From Gammaproteobacteria bacterium (GTDB lineage: Bacteria > Pseudomonadota > Gammaproteobacteria > Steroidobacterales > Steroidobacteraceae), in NCBI GenBank assembly GCA_016874555.1, contig VGTW01000001.1, positions 23,637 to 87,636 on the forward strand: 64,000 bases of DNA, read 5' to 3'. The position numbers and the translations under genes are program-made. The notes under the pieces are model-generated. The model saw nothing but the letters and a program-made list of their open reading frames with translations. It made no database searches and was not told where the DNA came from. Numbering within the stretch: the first letter of the stretch is position 1; the number at the start of each line of letters is the position of its first letter. Positions 20,224 to 29,441 of this stretch are shown in pieces.

Positions 20224-20949
20224 TCAGAGCATGGGGTTCGGTAGCGCGTGGAACGCGTGCCGCAGGCTTTCGCCCCACCCACCCCTGATCATGCGGAAAT
20301 AGTCATCGTCGGCCGCGATGCTACGGTGCGCGAGTACACGCAGCGCGTCGCGCTTGAGACAGAGCAGATCGAGTGGTAGGCCCACCGAAAGATTCGAGCG
20401 GATGGTGGAATCCATGGAGATGAGTGCGCACTTAGTCGCCTCGGCGATGCTCGATGAGCGCGTGATCACGCGATCGATGATGGGCTTGCCGTATTTCGAT
20501 TCGCCAATCTGGAAGTAGGGTGTATCGATGCTCGCTTCGATGAAATTGCCGGCCGAGTACACATTGAAAAGACGCGGCTCTTCACCGCTGATTTGGCCGC
20601 CGAGAAGGAACGTCGCATTGAACTCGATACCGTGATCTTTGAACGCCTCGGCATCGCGTCGGTACACAGCACGTAAGGCATCACCGACGAGCTCAGCAGC
20701 ATCGAACATCGTCTCGACGCTGTATAGGCTGCGACGGTCGACATGTGCGGCGTCCTCTTGCAGCGTATGCACCACGGCCTGCGAAACCGCGAGATTACCC
20801 GCCGTCTGCAATACCAACACACGGTCACCCGGGTGCTCGAACACATGCATCTTGCGGAACGTGTTGATCTGGTCGACCCCAGCGTTGGTACGCGAGTCGG
20901 AGAGGAACACCATGCCGGTGTCGAGCAAGGTCGCTACGCAATAAGTCAT
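20224..20949 (-). CDS. Anbu-type proteasome-like peptidase
   Basis: MTYCVATLLDTGMVFLSDSRTNAGVDQI with Thr2; NTN hydrolase pattern; cluster context. Confidence 0.88.
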   Translation of the reverse strand: MTYCVATLLDTGMVFLSDSRTNAGVDQINTFRKMHVFEHPGDRVLVLQTAGNLAVSQAVVHTLQEDAAHVDRRSLYSVETMFDAAELVGDALRAVYRRDAEAFKDHGIEFNATFLLGGQISGEEPRLFNVYSAGNFIEASIDTPYFQIGESKYGKPIIDRVITRSSSIAEATKCALISMDSTIRSNLSVGLPLDLLCLKRDALRVLAHRSIAADDDYFRMIRGGWGESLRHAFHALPNPML

Positions 20950-20957
20950 GACTGATT

Positions 20958-21815
20958 CTACTGCTGCACTGCGTGCTGCTGCAGCAATCGCAGTCTCGGT
21001 GTTGCCGGTCGACGTGGCAGACCGTCGCCCGAAACTTCGACCTTGGCGCTCATGGTCTCGGCGCCTCCGCCACGCCGAACACCCCGTACCGGACAGGCAT
21101 CGAGGTAATCACTGCCAACTGCGAGACGGCAGTGCTGCAGCCCGCCCGGTACGCCGTTCGTGACATCGATCGCGAACCAGCGCTCGAACTGGGCAAGCCA
21201 GACATCGACCCAGGCGTGGCTCGCGATGTGATCATCGCGGCCGGTAAGTAAATAGCCGCTGACATAACGCGCCGGTACACCCAGTGCGCGACAGCATGCA
21301 ATCATCACGTGAGCATAGTCCTGGCAGACCCCGCGACCCAAAGAAAATGCCCGCGCAGCGGTATCCGAAACCTCAGTCGCACCCGAGACGTAGTCCATGC
21401 GGTCACGCACGGCTTGCGCCAGTCTCATCACGTCATCGCGTCCGGGTTTTTGGCTACCGTGGCTTGCCGCAAACTCCAGCAGCGCCTCATCGGCGTGCGT
21501 CAGCGCGGTATCGAGGACATAGACAAGGGGCGATAAGCGCCCGCGATCCGCGGGTGCCGAATCGGGGACCTCCTCGGTTTCGACCGTGCCCGCTACGGTG
21601 ATATAAATTTCCTCGTGCAGTACATCGAGGGTGAGCAGATGCATGAGATTGCCGTGCGCATCGATCTGCTGCGACTGTCGTCCCGGCGCAGTGAGGCTCC
21701 AGGCCAGAACGCGTTGACCAGTCTCGGTACGCGGCGTCAGACGCAAGCTCTGTACGCTATGCTTTGCCGGGCGATCATATCGATAGAGCGTTTCGTGACG
21801 GATATGTAGCAACAT
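20958..21815 (-). CDS. Transglutaminase-like cysteine protease family protein
   Basis: GVCQDYAHVMIACCRALGVPARYVSGYL (Cys), ASHAWVDVWL (His), AIDVTNG (Asp). Confidence 0.9.
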   Translation of the reverse strand: MLLHIRHETLYRYDRPAKHSVQSLRLTPRTETGQRVLAWSLTAPGRQSQQIDAHGNLMHLLTLDVLHEEIYITVAGTVETEEVPDSAPADRGRLSPLVYVLDTALTHADEALLEFAASHGSQKPGRDDVMRLAQAVRDRMDYVSGATEVSDTAARAFSLGRGVCQDYAHVMIACCRALGVPARYVSGYLLTGRDDHIASHAWVDVWLAQFERWFAIDVTNGVPGGLQHCRLAVGSDYLDACPVRGVRRGGGAETMSAKVEVSGDGLPRRPATPRLRLLQQHAVQQ

Positions 21816-21817
21816 GG

Positions 21818-22768
21818 TCAGCCTGTAGAGTCGGAAACGAGGAAGTCGCTGGCGATGCGTATACCCAAGTCACCGTTTCGCTGCAAAAAATTGCTGAGAT
21901 AGCACCGCAGGCCGCTCGCGATCATGTCTTCAATGCGGCTGTACTGCAGGCTGGCGTCGATTTCCCCGGCACGTCGCAATGTTTCGGACGAGCGATCATT
22001 CGCCACTTTGACCAACACCTGATGCACGCGGTTCATGCAGTGTCGCAAGGCGCGCGGCATGCTCTCGCGCAAGATGAGGAGTTCGGCAACCCGTCGCGGC
22101 GTGATCAGATCGCGATAGACCTTACGATAAATCTCAAAGGCCGACACCGAGCGCAGCAATGCACTCCACTCGTAATAGTCGCCGGCATCATCGCTGTTGG
22201 CCGCGTCCTCGGCCAACATTTCGAAGCGGGCATCGAGAATGCGTGCTGTATTGTCGGCACGCTCGAGGTAAGTACCTAACAGGGTGAAATCGAGCGCGTC
22301 GTCGTGCAGCATCGTCCCCTGAATCACGCCACGCGCTAGATGCGAACGGAACTTCACCCACTCGAAGAAATTGGCTAGTGCCTGTGCCGAAACCGTGTCG
22401 CGTCTGAAGCCGCGGATCTCGAGCCAAGTCGAATTGAGGGTCTCCCAAGTCTCGGAGGTCAAAGTACCACGAACGGCATGCGCGTTTTCACGAGCACGGT
22501 CGAGGCACTGCTCGATACTACCGGGGTTGCTGTGCTCGAAAGAGATCCAGTCGATAGCTGCAGCCTGTATCACCGCACCGCGAGCCGCGAGGAAGGGCTC
22601 GAGTTGACCCACGGTGGCAAGCGTCGAGGTCCAGCGTCGACGCACGACGTCCTCTTCCTGGCGCAGTAGTGTCATACGACAGTTGACGTCGAGCATACGG
22701 GCCAAATTTTCCGCGCGCTCGGTATAGCGCGCCATCCAGTAAAGATGATCGGCTGTCCGACTCAGCAT
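21818..22768 (-). CDS. Alpha-E domain protein
   Basis: MLSRTADHLYWMARYTERAENLARMLDV; overlaps end of ATP-grasp gene (ATGCTGA). Confidence 0.9.
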   Translation of the reverse strand: MLSRTADHLYWMARYTERAENLARMLDVNCRMTLLRQEEDVVRRRWTSTLATVGQLEPFLAARGAVIQAAAIDWISFEHSNPGSIEQCLDRARENAHAVRGTLTSETWETLNSTWLEIRGFRRDTVSAQALANFFEWVKFRSHLARGVIQGTMLHDDALDFTLLGTYLERADNTARILDARFEMLAEDAANSDDAGDYYEWSALLRSVSAFEIYRKVYRDLITPRRVAELLILRESMPRALRHCMNRVHQVLVKVANDRSSETLRRAGEIDASLQYSRIEDMIASGLRCYLSNFLQRNGDLGIRIASDFLVSDSTG

Positions 22769-24174
22769 GTGAGCACCCAAGTATCTTTGGTGCCGCCACC
22801 CTGAGACGAGTTGACGACCAGCGAGCCTTCACGCAAGGCAACGCGTGTCAGCCCGCCGGGTACCATCATCACATCTCGACCAGACAACACGAATGGACGC
22901 AAATCAATATGGCGCGGCGCAAGCCCGCTATCGACGAACGTGGGGCAGGTCGATAGCGCGAGTGTCGGCTGGGCGATATAGCGCGCCGGATCGGCGACGA
23001 TACGCTCGCGGAAGGCTGCGATCTCCGCCTGCGAAGCGAGCGGCCCGATCAGCATGCCATAGCCGCCGGCACCGTGAACCTCTTTGACAACCAGTTCGTC
23101 GAGATGTTCGAGCACATGAGCAAGATCTGCGGGCCGGCGCAGGATCCAGGTCGGCACGTTGGCGAGCACGGGCTCTTCACCGAGATAGAAGCGAATCATC
23201 TCGGGTACGTACGGAAAAATCGATTTGTCGTCGGCAATGCCGGTGCCCACCGCGTTCGAGATGGTCACCCGTCCCGCGCGATAGGCGGTCAGCAACCCCG
23301 GCACACCCAGCATCGACTCAGGTCTGAAGGCGAGCGGATCAATGAAATCGTCGTCGATGCGACGATATATGACATCGACCCGATGCGGTCCCTGCGTAGT
23401 GCGAATGTAGACGATTTCATCGTCGACGAAGAGATCTTGCCCCTCGACAAGCTCGATGCCCATCTGCTGCGCGAGGAACGCATGCTCGAAATAGGCGCTG
23501 TTATGCGCGCCTGGCGTCAGCAACACCACGGTAGGATCGCGTACCCCCGCGGGAGCGACGCTGCGTAAGGTTTCGAGCAGCAAGTCGGGGTAGTGCTCGA
23601 CGGGGGCCACGCTGTAGCGCGCAAACAGCTCGGGAAACAAACGCATCATTGCCTTGCGATCTTCGAGCATGTAAGAAACACCCGAGGGTACGCGCAGATT
23701 GTCCTCGAGCACGTAGTACTCGCCGGCACCCGCGCGTACGAGATCTATCCCCGCGATGTGCGCATAGACATCCATCGGCACATCGATGCCCTGCATCCCC
23801 GGTCGATACTGCACATTGCACAGCACCTGCTCGGCAGGAATACGTCCGGCTTGCAGAATTTCCTGATCGTGATAACTGTCGTGCAGAAAAGCGTTCAGCG
23901 CTGTGACCCGCTGGCGCAAGCCACGCTGCAGAAACTCCCACTCGGCGGACGGGATGATCCGCGGCACGATATCGAACGGAATCAGCCGCTCGGTACCCGT
24001 CTCGTCACCGTATACGGCAAAGGTTATACCAGCACGCCGAAACAGCGTGTCGGCTTCGGTAAGTTTTTCGCGAATACGTTCGGGCGCAGTCGCCGCCAAC
24101 CAGTCGGCGTACGGCGAGTAATGCGTACGCACGGTCCTGTTATCCGCATACATTTCATTGAAGATCTCGGTCAT
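22762..24174 (-). CDS. Circularly permuted type-2 ATP-grasp protein
   Basis: VLEDNLRVPSGVSYMLEDRKAM, LLTPGAHNSAYFEHAFLAQQMGIELVEGQDL, VKEVHGAGGYGMLIGP, PFVLSG; start at ATG 24174 rather than ORF start. Confidence 0.9.
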   Translation of the reverse strand: MTEIFNEMYADNRTVRTHYSPYADWLAATAPERIREKLTEADTLFRRAGITFAVYGDETGTERLIPFDIVPRIIPSAEWEFLQRGLRQRVTALNAFLHDSYHDQEILQAGRIPAEQVLCNVQYRPGMQGIDVPMDVYAHIAGIDLVRAGAGEYYVLEDNLRVPSGVSYMLEDRKAMMRLFPELFARYSVAPVEHYPDLLLETLRSVAPAGVRDPTVVLLTPGAHNSAYFEHAFLAQQMGIELVEGQDLFVDDEIVYIRTTQGPHRVDVIYRRIDDDFIDPLAFRPESMLGVPGLLTAYRAGRVTISNAVGTGIADDKSIFPYVPEMIRFYLGEEPVLANVPTWILRRPADLAHVLEHLDELVVKEVHGAGGYGMLIGPLASQAEIAAFRERIVADPARYIAQPTLALSTCPTFVDSGLAPRHIDLRPFVLSGRDVMMVPGGLTRVALREGSLVVNSSQGGGTKDTWVLTC

Positions 24175-24211
24175 CGAAGATCTTGCGCTCGCCCCGCGGT
24201 ACTGCCTACCC

Positions 24212-24550
24212 TCACCAGACCTTGCCACCGATCCAGCGGCCTGCGGCAGGCACGTGTGGAAAGAATTCCATGGACGCGAAAGCGCCATGTCTGGCGTACG
24301 GATCATTTTCGATGATCTCGCGGGCACGATCCAGACTTTTGGTGTGCAAGGAATAAAGGCTGCCGATCGGCCCACTGCCATCTGCAGCAAAAAGCGGCCC
24401 AGCAATGTTGAGCTCATCGAGCACCGTCTCGATGTATTGCAGGTGAGCCTGCGTTTGTGCCGAGCGTACGGCGGCACCCTGCGGACCGTCGCGGCAAACG
24501 ACGACGCAGGCGGTCTTTTCGTATTTTGAAGGCGGAGTCTTAGCGGACAT
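24212..24550 (-). CDS. YciI-family protein
   Basis: IAGPLFAADGSGPIGSLYSLHTKSLDRAREIIENDPYARHGAF. Confidence 0.85.
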   Translation of the reverse strand: MSAKTPPSKYEKTACVVVCRDGPQGAAVRSAQTQAHLQYIETVLDELNIAGPLFAADGSGPIGSLYSLHTKSLDRAREIIENDPYARHGAFASMEFFPHVPAAGRWIGGKVW

Positions 24551-24630
24551 GGCGGGCTGCTCCCGAATCGGGGGAAGAGAGTGGTGAGGACTCAGGATAG
24601 CAGCCCGCCTGTCGTTTCAGAGTGGATCGA

Positions 24631-25191
24631 TCAGTCAGCGAGACCCACCTCCGCTGCGGCCGGCAACTGCTCAAGCACGCGCGCCACGGCATGAATCACT
24701 GCTGCAATGCGTACAGCGCTCTGTATGCCCTCTTGGCTCACCTCGTGTTTGCGCAGCAGCTTCTCGTGCGATTCGATGCAAAGACCGCAGCCGTTCACGG
24801 CCGAAACCGCAAGCGAGTACAACTCGAAATCGAGTTTGTCGATGCCGGGATTCGCCATCACGTTCATACGCAAGCGCACCGGCATGCTCTGGTAGTCGGC
24901 ATCGCCCACTAGGTGAACGAAGCGGTAATAGATATTGTTCATGCCCATGATCGCTACTGCCGCTTTTACACCGGTGATTCCAACTTCGTCGAGTTCGGCG
25001 CGCGCTGCGGCCTCCATCGCCTGCGCCAGCGGCAGGTGACGCGAAGCGATGGCACTCGCCACCGCCGTACCCCATATCTGCCGCGCCGTGAGCCCGGGCG
25101 CCCCTTGTACAGTGAGTACCGAGCCCAAGTTGAGTTTGAGATCGCGGGCGTAGTCCGGCAAAGAATCCCGCAACTGCTCGAGAGCGCTCAC
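24631..25191 (-). CDS. ahpD: Carboxymuconolactone decarboxylase family / alkylhydroperoxidase AhpD
   Basis: GCGLCIESHEKLLRK CxxC motif; adjacent to ahpC; GTG start 25191. Confidence 0.85.
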   Translation of the reverse strand: MSALEQLRDSLPDYARDLKLNLGSVLTVQGAPGLTARQIWGTAVASAIASRHLPLAQAMEAAARAELDEVGITGVKAAVAIMGMNNIYYRFVHLVGDADYQSMPVRLRMNVMANPGIDKLDFELYSLAVSAVNGCGLCIESHEKLLRKHEVSQEGIQSAVRIAAVIHAVARVLEQLPAAAEVGLAD

Positions 25192-25193
25192 GA

Positions 25194-25733
25194 TCAAGCC
25201 GCCTTCAGGGTGTCTTCGCCCTTCCGCCAATTGCAGGGGCAAAGCTCATCGGTTTGCAGCGCATCGAGAACGCGTAACACCTCCTCGGGCGAGCGGCCGA
25301 CGTTGAGGTCGGTGACGTAAACAAAGCGGATCACGCCCTGCGGATCGACGAGGTAGGTCGCGCGCTGCGCCACGCCCGCTTCCGCATCGATGATGCCGAG
25401 GGCGGCAGACAGCTCGCGCTTGATGTCGGCGAGCATCGGAAACGGCAGATCCTTAAGTTCGGACTTGGTACTGCGCCAGGCGAGGTGTACGAACTCGCTG
25501 TCGGTGCTCACTCCATAGACCTGCGTATCACGCACTGCGAATTCCTTATTGAGCTTACCGAAAGCCGCGATCTCGGTCGGACAGACGAAAGTGAAGTCCT
25601 TAGGCCAGAAGAACACCAGTTGCCACTTGCCCTTGGCCGACTCGTTGGTGAATGGCTGGAAAGCGGTCTTGATGTCGTTGCTCACCACGCCCGTGAGCGC
25701 AAACTTGGGAAACTGTTGGCCGATACCGATCAT
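25194..25733 (-). CDS. ahpC: Peroxiredoxin, alkyl hydroperoxide reductase C
   Basis: FTFVCPTEIAAFGKL peroxidatic Cys, LCPCNW resolving Cys; start at internal ATG 25733. Confidence 0.93.
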   Translation of the reverse strand: MIGIGQQFPKFALTGVVSNDIKTAFQPFTNESAKGKWQLVFFWPKDFTFVCPTEIAAFGKLNKEFAVRDTQVYGVSTDSEFVHLAWRSTKSELKDLPFPMLADIKRELSAALGIIDAEAGVAQRATYLVDPQGVIRFVYVTDLNVGRSPEEVLRVLDALQTDELCPCNWRKGEDTLKAA

Positions 25734-25797
25734 GGGAAAACTCCTGCGGTGGATTTGGGATGCGCGTATCGTGCCGATCCCGTTCTCGACAATCCAA

Positions 25798-25836
25798 TCG
25801 ATTGATGTGATGATTTCCATAGACACAATAAATCGA
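25798..25836. promoter_or_regulatory. Candidate OxyR operator between ahpC and oxyR
   Basis: Imperfect dyad TCGATTGAT (25798-25806) / ATAAATCGA (25828-25836), one mismatch, within the divergent ahpC/oxyR gap. Confidence 0.4.
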
Positions 25837-25874
25837 TAGCGCAACCCGATCGCCGGACAAAGGAGTGTCCTTTG

Positions 25875-26792
25875 ATGACCGATATCAAACTCAAGGATTT
25901 GCGCTATCTGATCGCGGTCGCCGACACCGGGCACTTCGGCAAGGCCGCCGCACGTTGCTTCATCAGCCAGCCCACACTGTCGGCACAGCTCAAAAAACTC
26001 GAAGACTATCTTGGTGTGCCGCTTATCGAACGCCAGCCGCGCAAAGCGCTGCTGACGCCCGCCGGCGCGGAGATCATCCCCCGGGCGCGGCGCATCGTCG
26101 AGGCCAGCGACGATGTGGTCGCGATCGCACAAGCGCATCGTGAACCGCTGGCAGGCCGTCTGCGGCTTGCCTTCCTGCCGACCATCGGGCCCTATCTGCT
26201 GCCGGTGGTCGCACCGCGCCTACGCAAAGGATTCCCGCGTCTCGAGCTCATGTTGTACGAATACCAAACGGCCACCATGCTCGAGCGTCTGCGTGCCGGC
26301 GATATCGACATGGGCGTGCTCGCATTGCCCATCGATATGGACGGACTCGGTGCTAAGCCGCTCTACGACGAACCCTTCGTAGTCGCCGCTCATGCCAATC
26401 ATGCGCTCGCCGCACGCAAGCAGATACGCATCGAAGATCTGCAGGGTGCGACATTATTGCTGCTCGAAGACGGCCACTGTCTGCGCGATCAGGCACTCGA
26501 CGTCTGTAACCAAATCGATGTGCACGAGAAGCAGGACTTTCGCGCCACCAGCATCGAAACCTTGCGGCAAATGGTCGCCTCCGGCGCCGGTCTCACCCTT
26601 ATGCCACAACTGGCCACGCAGGGTAGTCACGCAGCACCGCGCGGTCTCGTCTTCAGACCCTTTGCCAAACCGCTGCCGACCAGGCGTATTGGCGCGATCT
26701 GGCGCAAGCGTTCGCCACGCGCGGTCGCCATCGATGCCGTTGCACAATTAATCGTAACCCATGCGCTGCACGCGCTCGACAAGATGAAATAA
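25875..26792 (+). CDS. oxyR: LysR-type peroxide sensor OxyR
   Basis: KLKDLRYLIAVADTGHFGKAAARCFISQPTLS; redox pair in EDGHCLRDQALDVC. Confidence 0.93.
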   Translation: MTDIKLKDLRYLIAVADTGHFGKAAARCFISQPTLSAQLKKLEDYLGVPLIERQPRKALLTPAGAEIIPRARRIVEASDDVVAIAQAHREPLAGRLRLAFLPTIGPYLLPVVAPRLRKGFPRLELMLYEYQTATMLERLRAGDIDMGVLALPIDMDGLGAKPLYDEPFVVAAHANHALAARKQIRIEDLQGATLLLLEDGHCLRDQALDVCNQIDVHEKQDFRATSIETLRQMVASGAGLTLMPQLATQGSHAAPRGLVFRPFAKPLPTRRIGAIWRKRSPRAVAIDAVAQLIVTHALHALDKMK

Positions 26793-26794
26793 CC

Positions 26795-28141
26795 ATGACC
26801 GCGACACTACTCTGGTTCCGACAAGATTTACGGCTCACTGATCACCCGGCATTGCAGGCTGCGATCGCGCGTGGTGAACCGGTGGTCCCGGTGTTTCTTT
26901 GGTGTCCTGATGAGGAAGGCGAATGGGCGCCAGGGGCAGCCGCGCGTTGGTGGCTACACCAGTCGCTTGGCATGCTGGCGCATGATCTCGAGCATCTAGG
27001 ATCGAAACTCGTTATCCGCCAGGGTAAAGACTCGCTCGCTACGCTACGCAAGATAATCAAAGAAATCGGCGCTACGGCAGTGTACTGGAGTCGTCGCTAC
27101 GAGCCACTCATCATCGCCCGCGATCGTCATATCAAAGAAGTCTTGCATAAAGAGGGTTTGCAAGCACGCAGCTTCAACGCCGCACTGCTCATCGAGCCTT
27201 GGGATATGCGGAACCTCAGTGGTAAGCCTTTTCAGGTCTTCACACCTTTTTGGCGCCGAGTCATGACTGATCTCGCTCCGCCTGCGCCACTACCCGCACC
27301 GAAAAAACTCATGCCACCGACGCGCTGGCCGACTGGAACCACCGTGGAGGCTCTGAGCCTGATGCCGAAAATTCACTGGTACGGCGGGCTGCAGCAAACC
27401 CAGTCGCCGGGGGAACGTGGCGCGGCGAAATTGCTCAATGCTTTTCTCGACGGACGAGTGAAGGATTACAGCGATACTCGCAACCTGCCGGCGGTGAGCG
27501 GCACATCCAGACTTTCACCGCATCTGCACTTCGGCGAGCTCTCGCCGCGGCAGGTGTGGCACGCAGCTCCCAAATGGCGCAGCAGTCAGTTCATGACCGA
27601 GATCGGCTGGCGCGAATTTGCACACCATCTGCTCTATCACTTTCCGCGTACCACCAACGAGCCCTTACGCAGTGAGTTTGCACGTTTTCCGTGGCGGGAC
27701 AACGAGCGTGAACTCGCCGCCTGGCAGCGCGGCCAGACGGGCATTCCCCTCGTCGATGCGGGCATGCGTGAGCTTTGGGAAACCGGCTGGATGCATAATC
27801 GCGTGCGCATGGTGGTCGCGTCGTTTCTGGTCAAGAATTTGCGTATGCACTGGCTGCACGGTGCACGCTGGTTCTGGGATACGCTGGTCGACGCGGATCT
27901 CGCCAGCAACACCCTTGGCTGGCAATGGGCCGCCGGATGCGGCGCCGATGCGGCGCCCTACTTTCGTGTCTTCAACCCCGCAAGTCAGGCCAAAAAATTC
28001 GATCCCGACAACGAGTATATTCGGCGTTGGATCCCGGAACTCGATGGTAAGTCAGCCATGGCCTATCCACCACCCATCGTCGATTTGAAAGTCTCACGCG
28101 AGTCTGCCCTCGCAGCGTTCAAAACCCTGCGCGGTCAGTAG
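26795..28141 (+). CDS. phrB: Deoxyribodipyrimidine photolyase
   Basis: LLWFRQDLRLTDHPAL, WREFAHHLLYHFP, GMRELWETGWMHNRVRMVVASFLVKNL, FNPASQAKKFDPDNEYIRRW. Confidence 0.95.
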   Translation: MTATLLWFRQDLRLTDHPALQAAIARGEPVVPVFLWCPDEEGEWAPGAAARWWLHQSLGMLAHDLEHLGSKLVIRQGKDSLATLRKIIKEIGATAVYWSRRYEPLIIARDRHIKEVLHKEGLQARSFNAALLIEPWDMRNLSGKPFQVFTPFWRRVMTDLAPPAPLPAPKKLMPPTRWPTGTTVEALSLMPKIHWYGGLQQTQSPGERGAAKLLNAFLDGRVKDYSDTRNLPAVSGTSRLSPHLHFGELSPRQVWHAAPKWRSSQFMTEIGWREFAHHLLYHFPRTTNEPLRSEFARFPWRDNERELAAWQRGQTGIPLVDAGMRELWETGWMHNRVRMVVASFLVKNLRMHWLHGARWFWDTLVDADLASNTLGWQWAAGCGADAAPYFRVFNPASQAKKFDPDNEYIRRWIPELDGKSAMAYPPPIVDLKVSRESALAAFKTLRGQ

Positions 28142-28167
28142 TCCCCCAAATCTCTGGCGTTGCATGA

Positions 28168-28461
28168 ATGGTTAAACATATCGTCATGTGGCGGCTACGC
28201 GATAGCGCCTCCAAGGCGGCTGATGCTGCACGCATCAAAGTTTTGCTGGAGAGTCTTTCCGGGCGTATTCCGGGGCTACTAAAAATAGAAGTGGGTGCCA
28301 ATTTCATCGCCGACCCGAATGCTGCCGACGTGGTGCTCTACAGCGAATTCACCGACGCGGCGGCTTTGGCCATCTATCAAGCGCATCCGCTACACCTCGA
28401 GATAGCGCCGCAGGTCAAAGTGCTGGCGGTGGAGCGGCGTTCGGCGGACTACGTGATTTAG
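28168..28461 (+). CDS. Dabb (stress-responsive A/B barrel) family protein
   Basis: MVKHIVMWRL...YSEFTDAAALAIYQAHPLHLE. Confidence 0.9.
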   Translation: MVKHIVMWRLRDSASKAADAARIKVLLESLSGRIPGLLKIEVGANFIADPNAADVVLYSEFTDAAALAIYQAHPLHLEIAPQVKVLAVERRSADYVI

Positions 28462-28489
28462 GGCAGCGGATTAAGACTGTTCGATCGAC

Positions 28490-29440
28490 TCAGGCGACTG
28501 CAGCACTTATCGCCTGGCGCTGCTGCGCATTGGGCAGTGGTCCGCGGCCCGCCGCGATATTGTCCTGCAGATTGCGCAACTTGCCGGTGGCGGGAATCAC
28601 ACAAGTCACGGCTGGGTGCGAAACCACGAACTTGAGTAGCAACTGCGCCCAAGTCGTGCAGGCAAGGTCGGCAGCCCACAACGGCAGCGGCCGATCTTTG
28701 AGTCGCGCGAATATTTTGCCGTCATCGAATGCGCGATTGACAATCACCGCCACACCCTTATCCGCGCAGAGCGGCAACAGCCGCGCTTCGGCGGCGGTGG
28801 TAGTTGCCGAATAATTGAGCTGCACGAAGTCGATTGGCTCGCGCTCGATGATCTCAAATAGTCGTGCCTGCGACTCGACCGTGTAGTGCGTAATACCGAT
28901 GTAGCGGATGCGTCCTTCCTCCTTCCACTGTCGCAAGGTCGGCAGATGAGCACCGAGATCGAGCAAGTTATGTACCTGCATCAATTCGACTTTCTTACGG
29001 CGCAATAATTCCATCGAGCGCGTCATCTGCACAACGCCTTCACGCGCACCGCGAGTCCATACCTTGGTGGCAATAAATGCGCGCGACTGCATCTCGGTGG
29101 TGAGCAAATCACCGAGTACGGATTCAGCTGAGGAATACATCGGCGAAGTATCGATGACCGTTGCACCACCCGCAAAGCAACCACGCAACACCGCGACGAG
29201 GGGCTCGCGATCACGTGGGTCGATACCCACTTCGAAAGGGCCGGACGTTCCAAGACCGATCACCGGCAGCATTTCACCCGAGGCGGGAATTCGGCGCTGG
29301 AGCAGCCCCGAGGTAGCCTCGCCGGCCGCGGCAGCAGCGCTCAAACCGTACAGTGAAACGCCTGCAGTTATCGCTACGGCAGCAGTAGCCGCCGTTGCCG
29401 CCGATGAATCGATGAACCGACGGCGATTCAAGGAAATCAT
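28490..29440 (-). CDS. Aldo/keto reductase with Tat-like signal
   Basis: NRRRFIDSSAATAATAAVA; IPASGEMLPVIGLGTSG; DTSPMYSSAESVLG. Confidence 0.88.
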   Translation of the reverse strand: MISLNRRRFIDSSAATAATAAVAITAGVSLYGLSAAAAAGEATSGLLQRRIPASGEMLPVIGLGTSGPFEVGIDPRDREPLVAVLRGCFAGGATVIDTSPMYSSAESVLGDLLTTEMQSRAFIATKVWTRGAREGVVQMTRSMELLRRKKVELMQVHNLLDLGAHLPTLRQWKEEGRIRYIGITHYTVESQARLFEIIEREPIDFVQLNYSATTTAAEARLLPLCADKGVAVIVNRAFDDGKIFARLKDRPLPLWAADLACTTWAQLLLKFVVSHPAVTCVIPATGKLRNLQDNIAAGRGPLPNAQQRQAISAAVA

Positions 29441-29441
29441 C

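Noticed and set aside
23593-24315. 240-aa plus-strand ORF
   Set aside because: Antisense to the ATP-grasp and YciI genes; no family signature.
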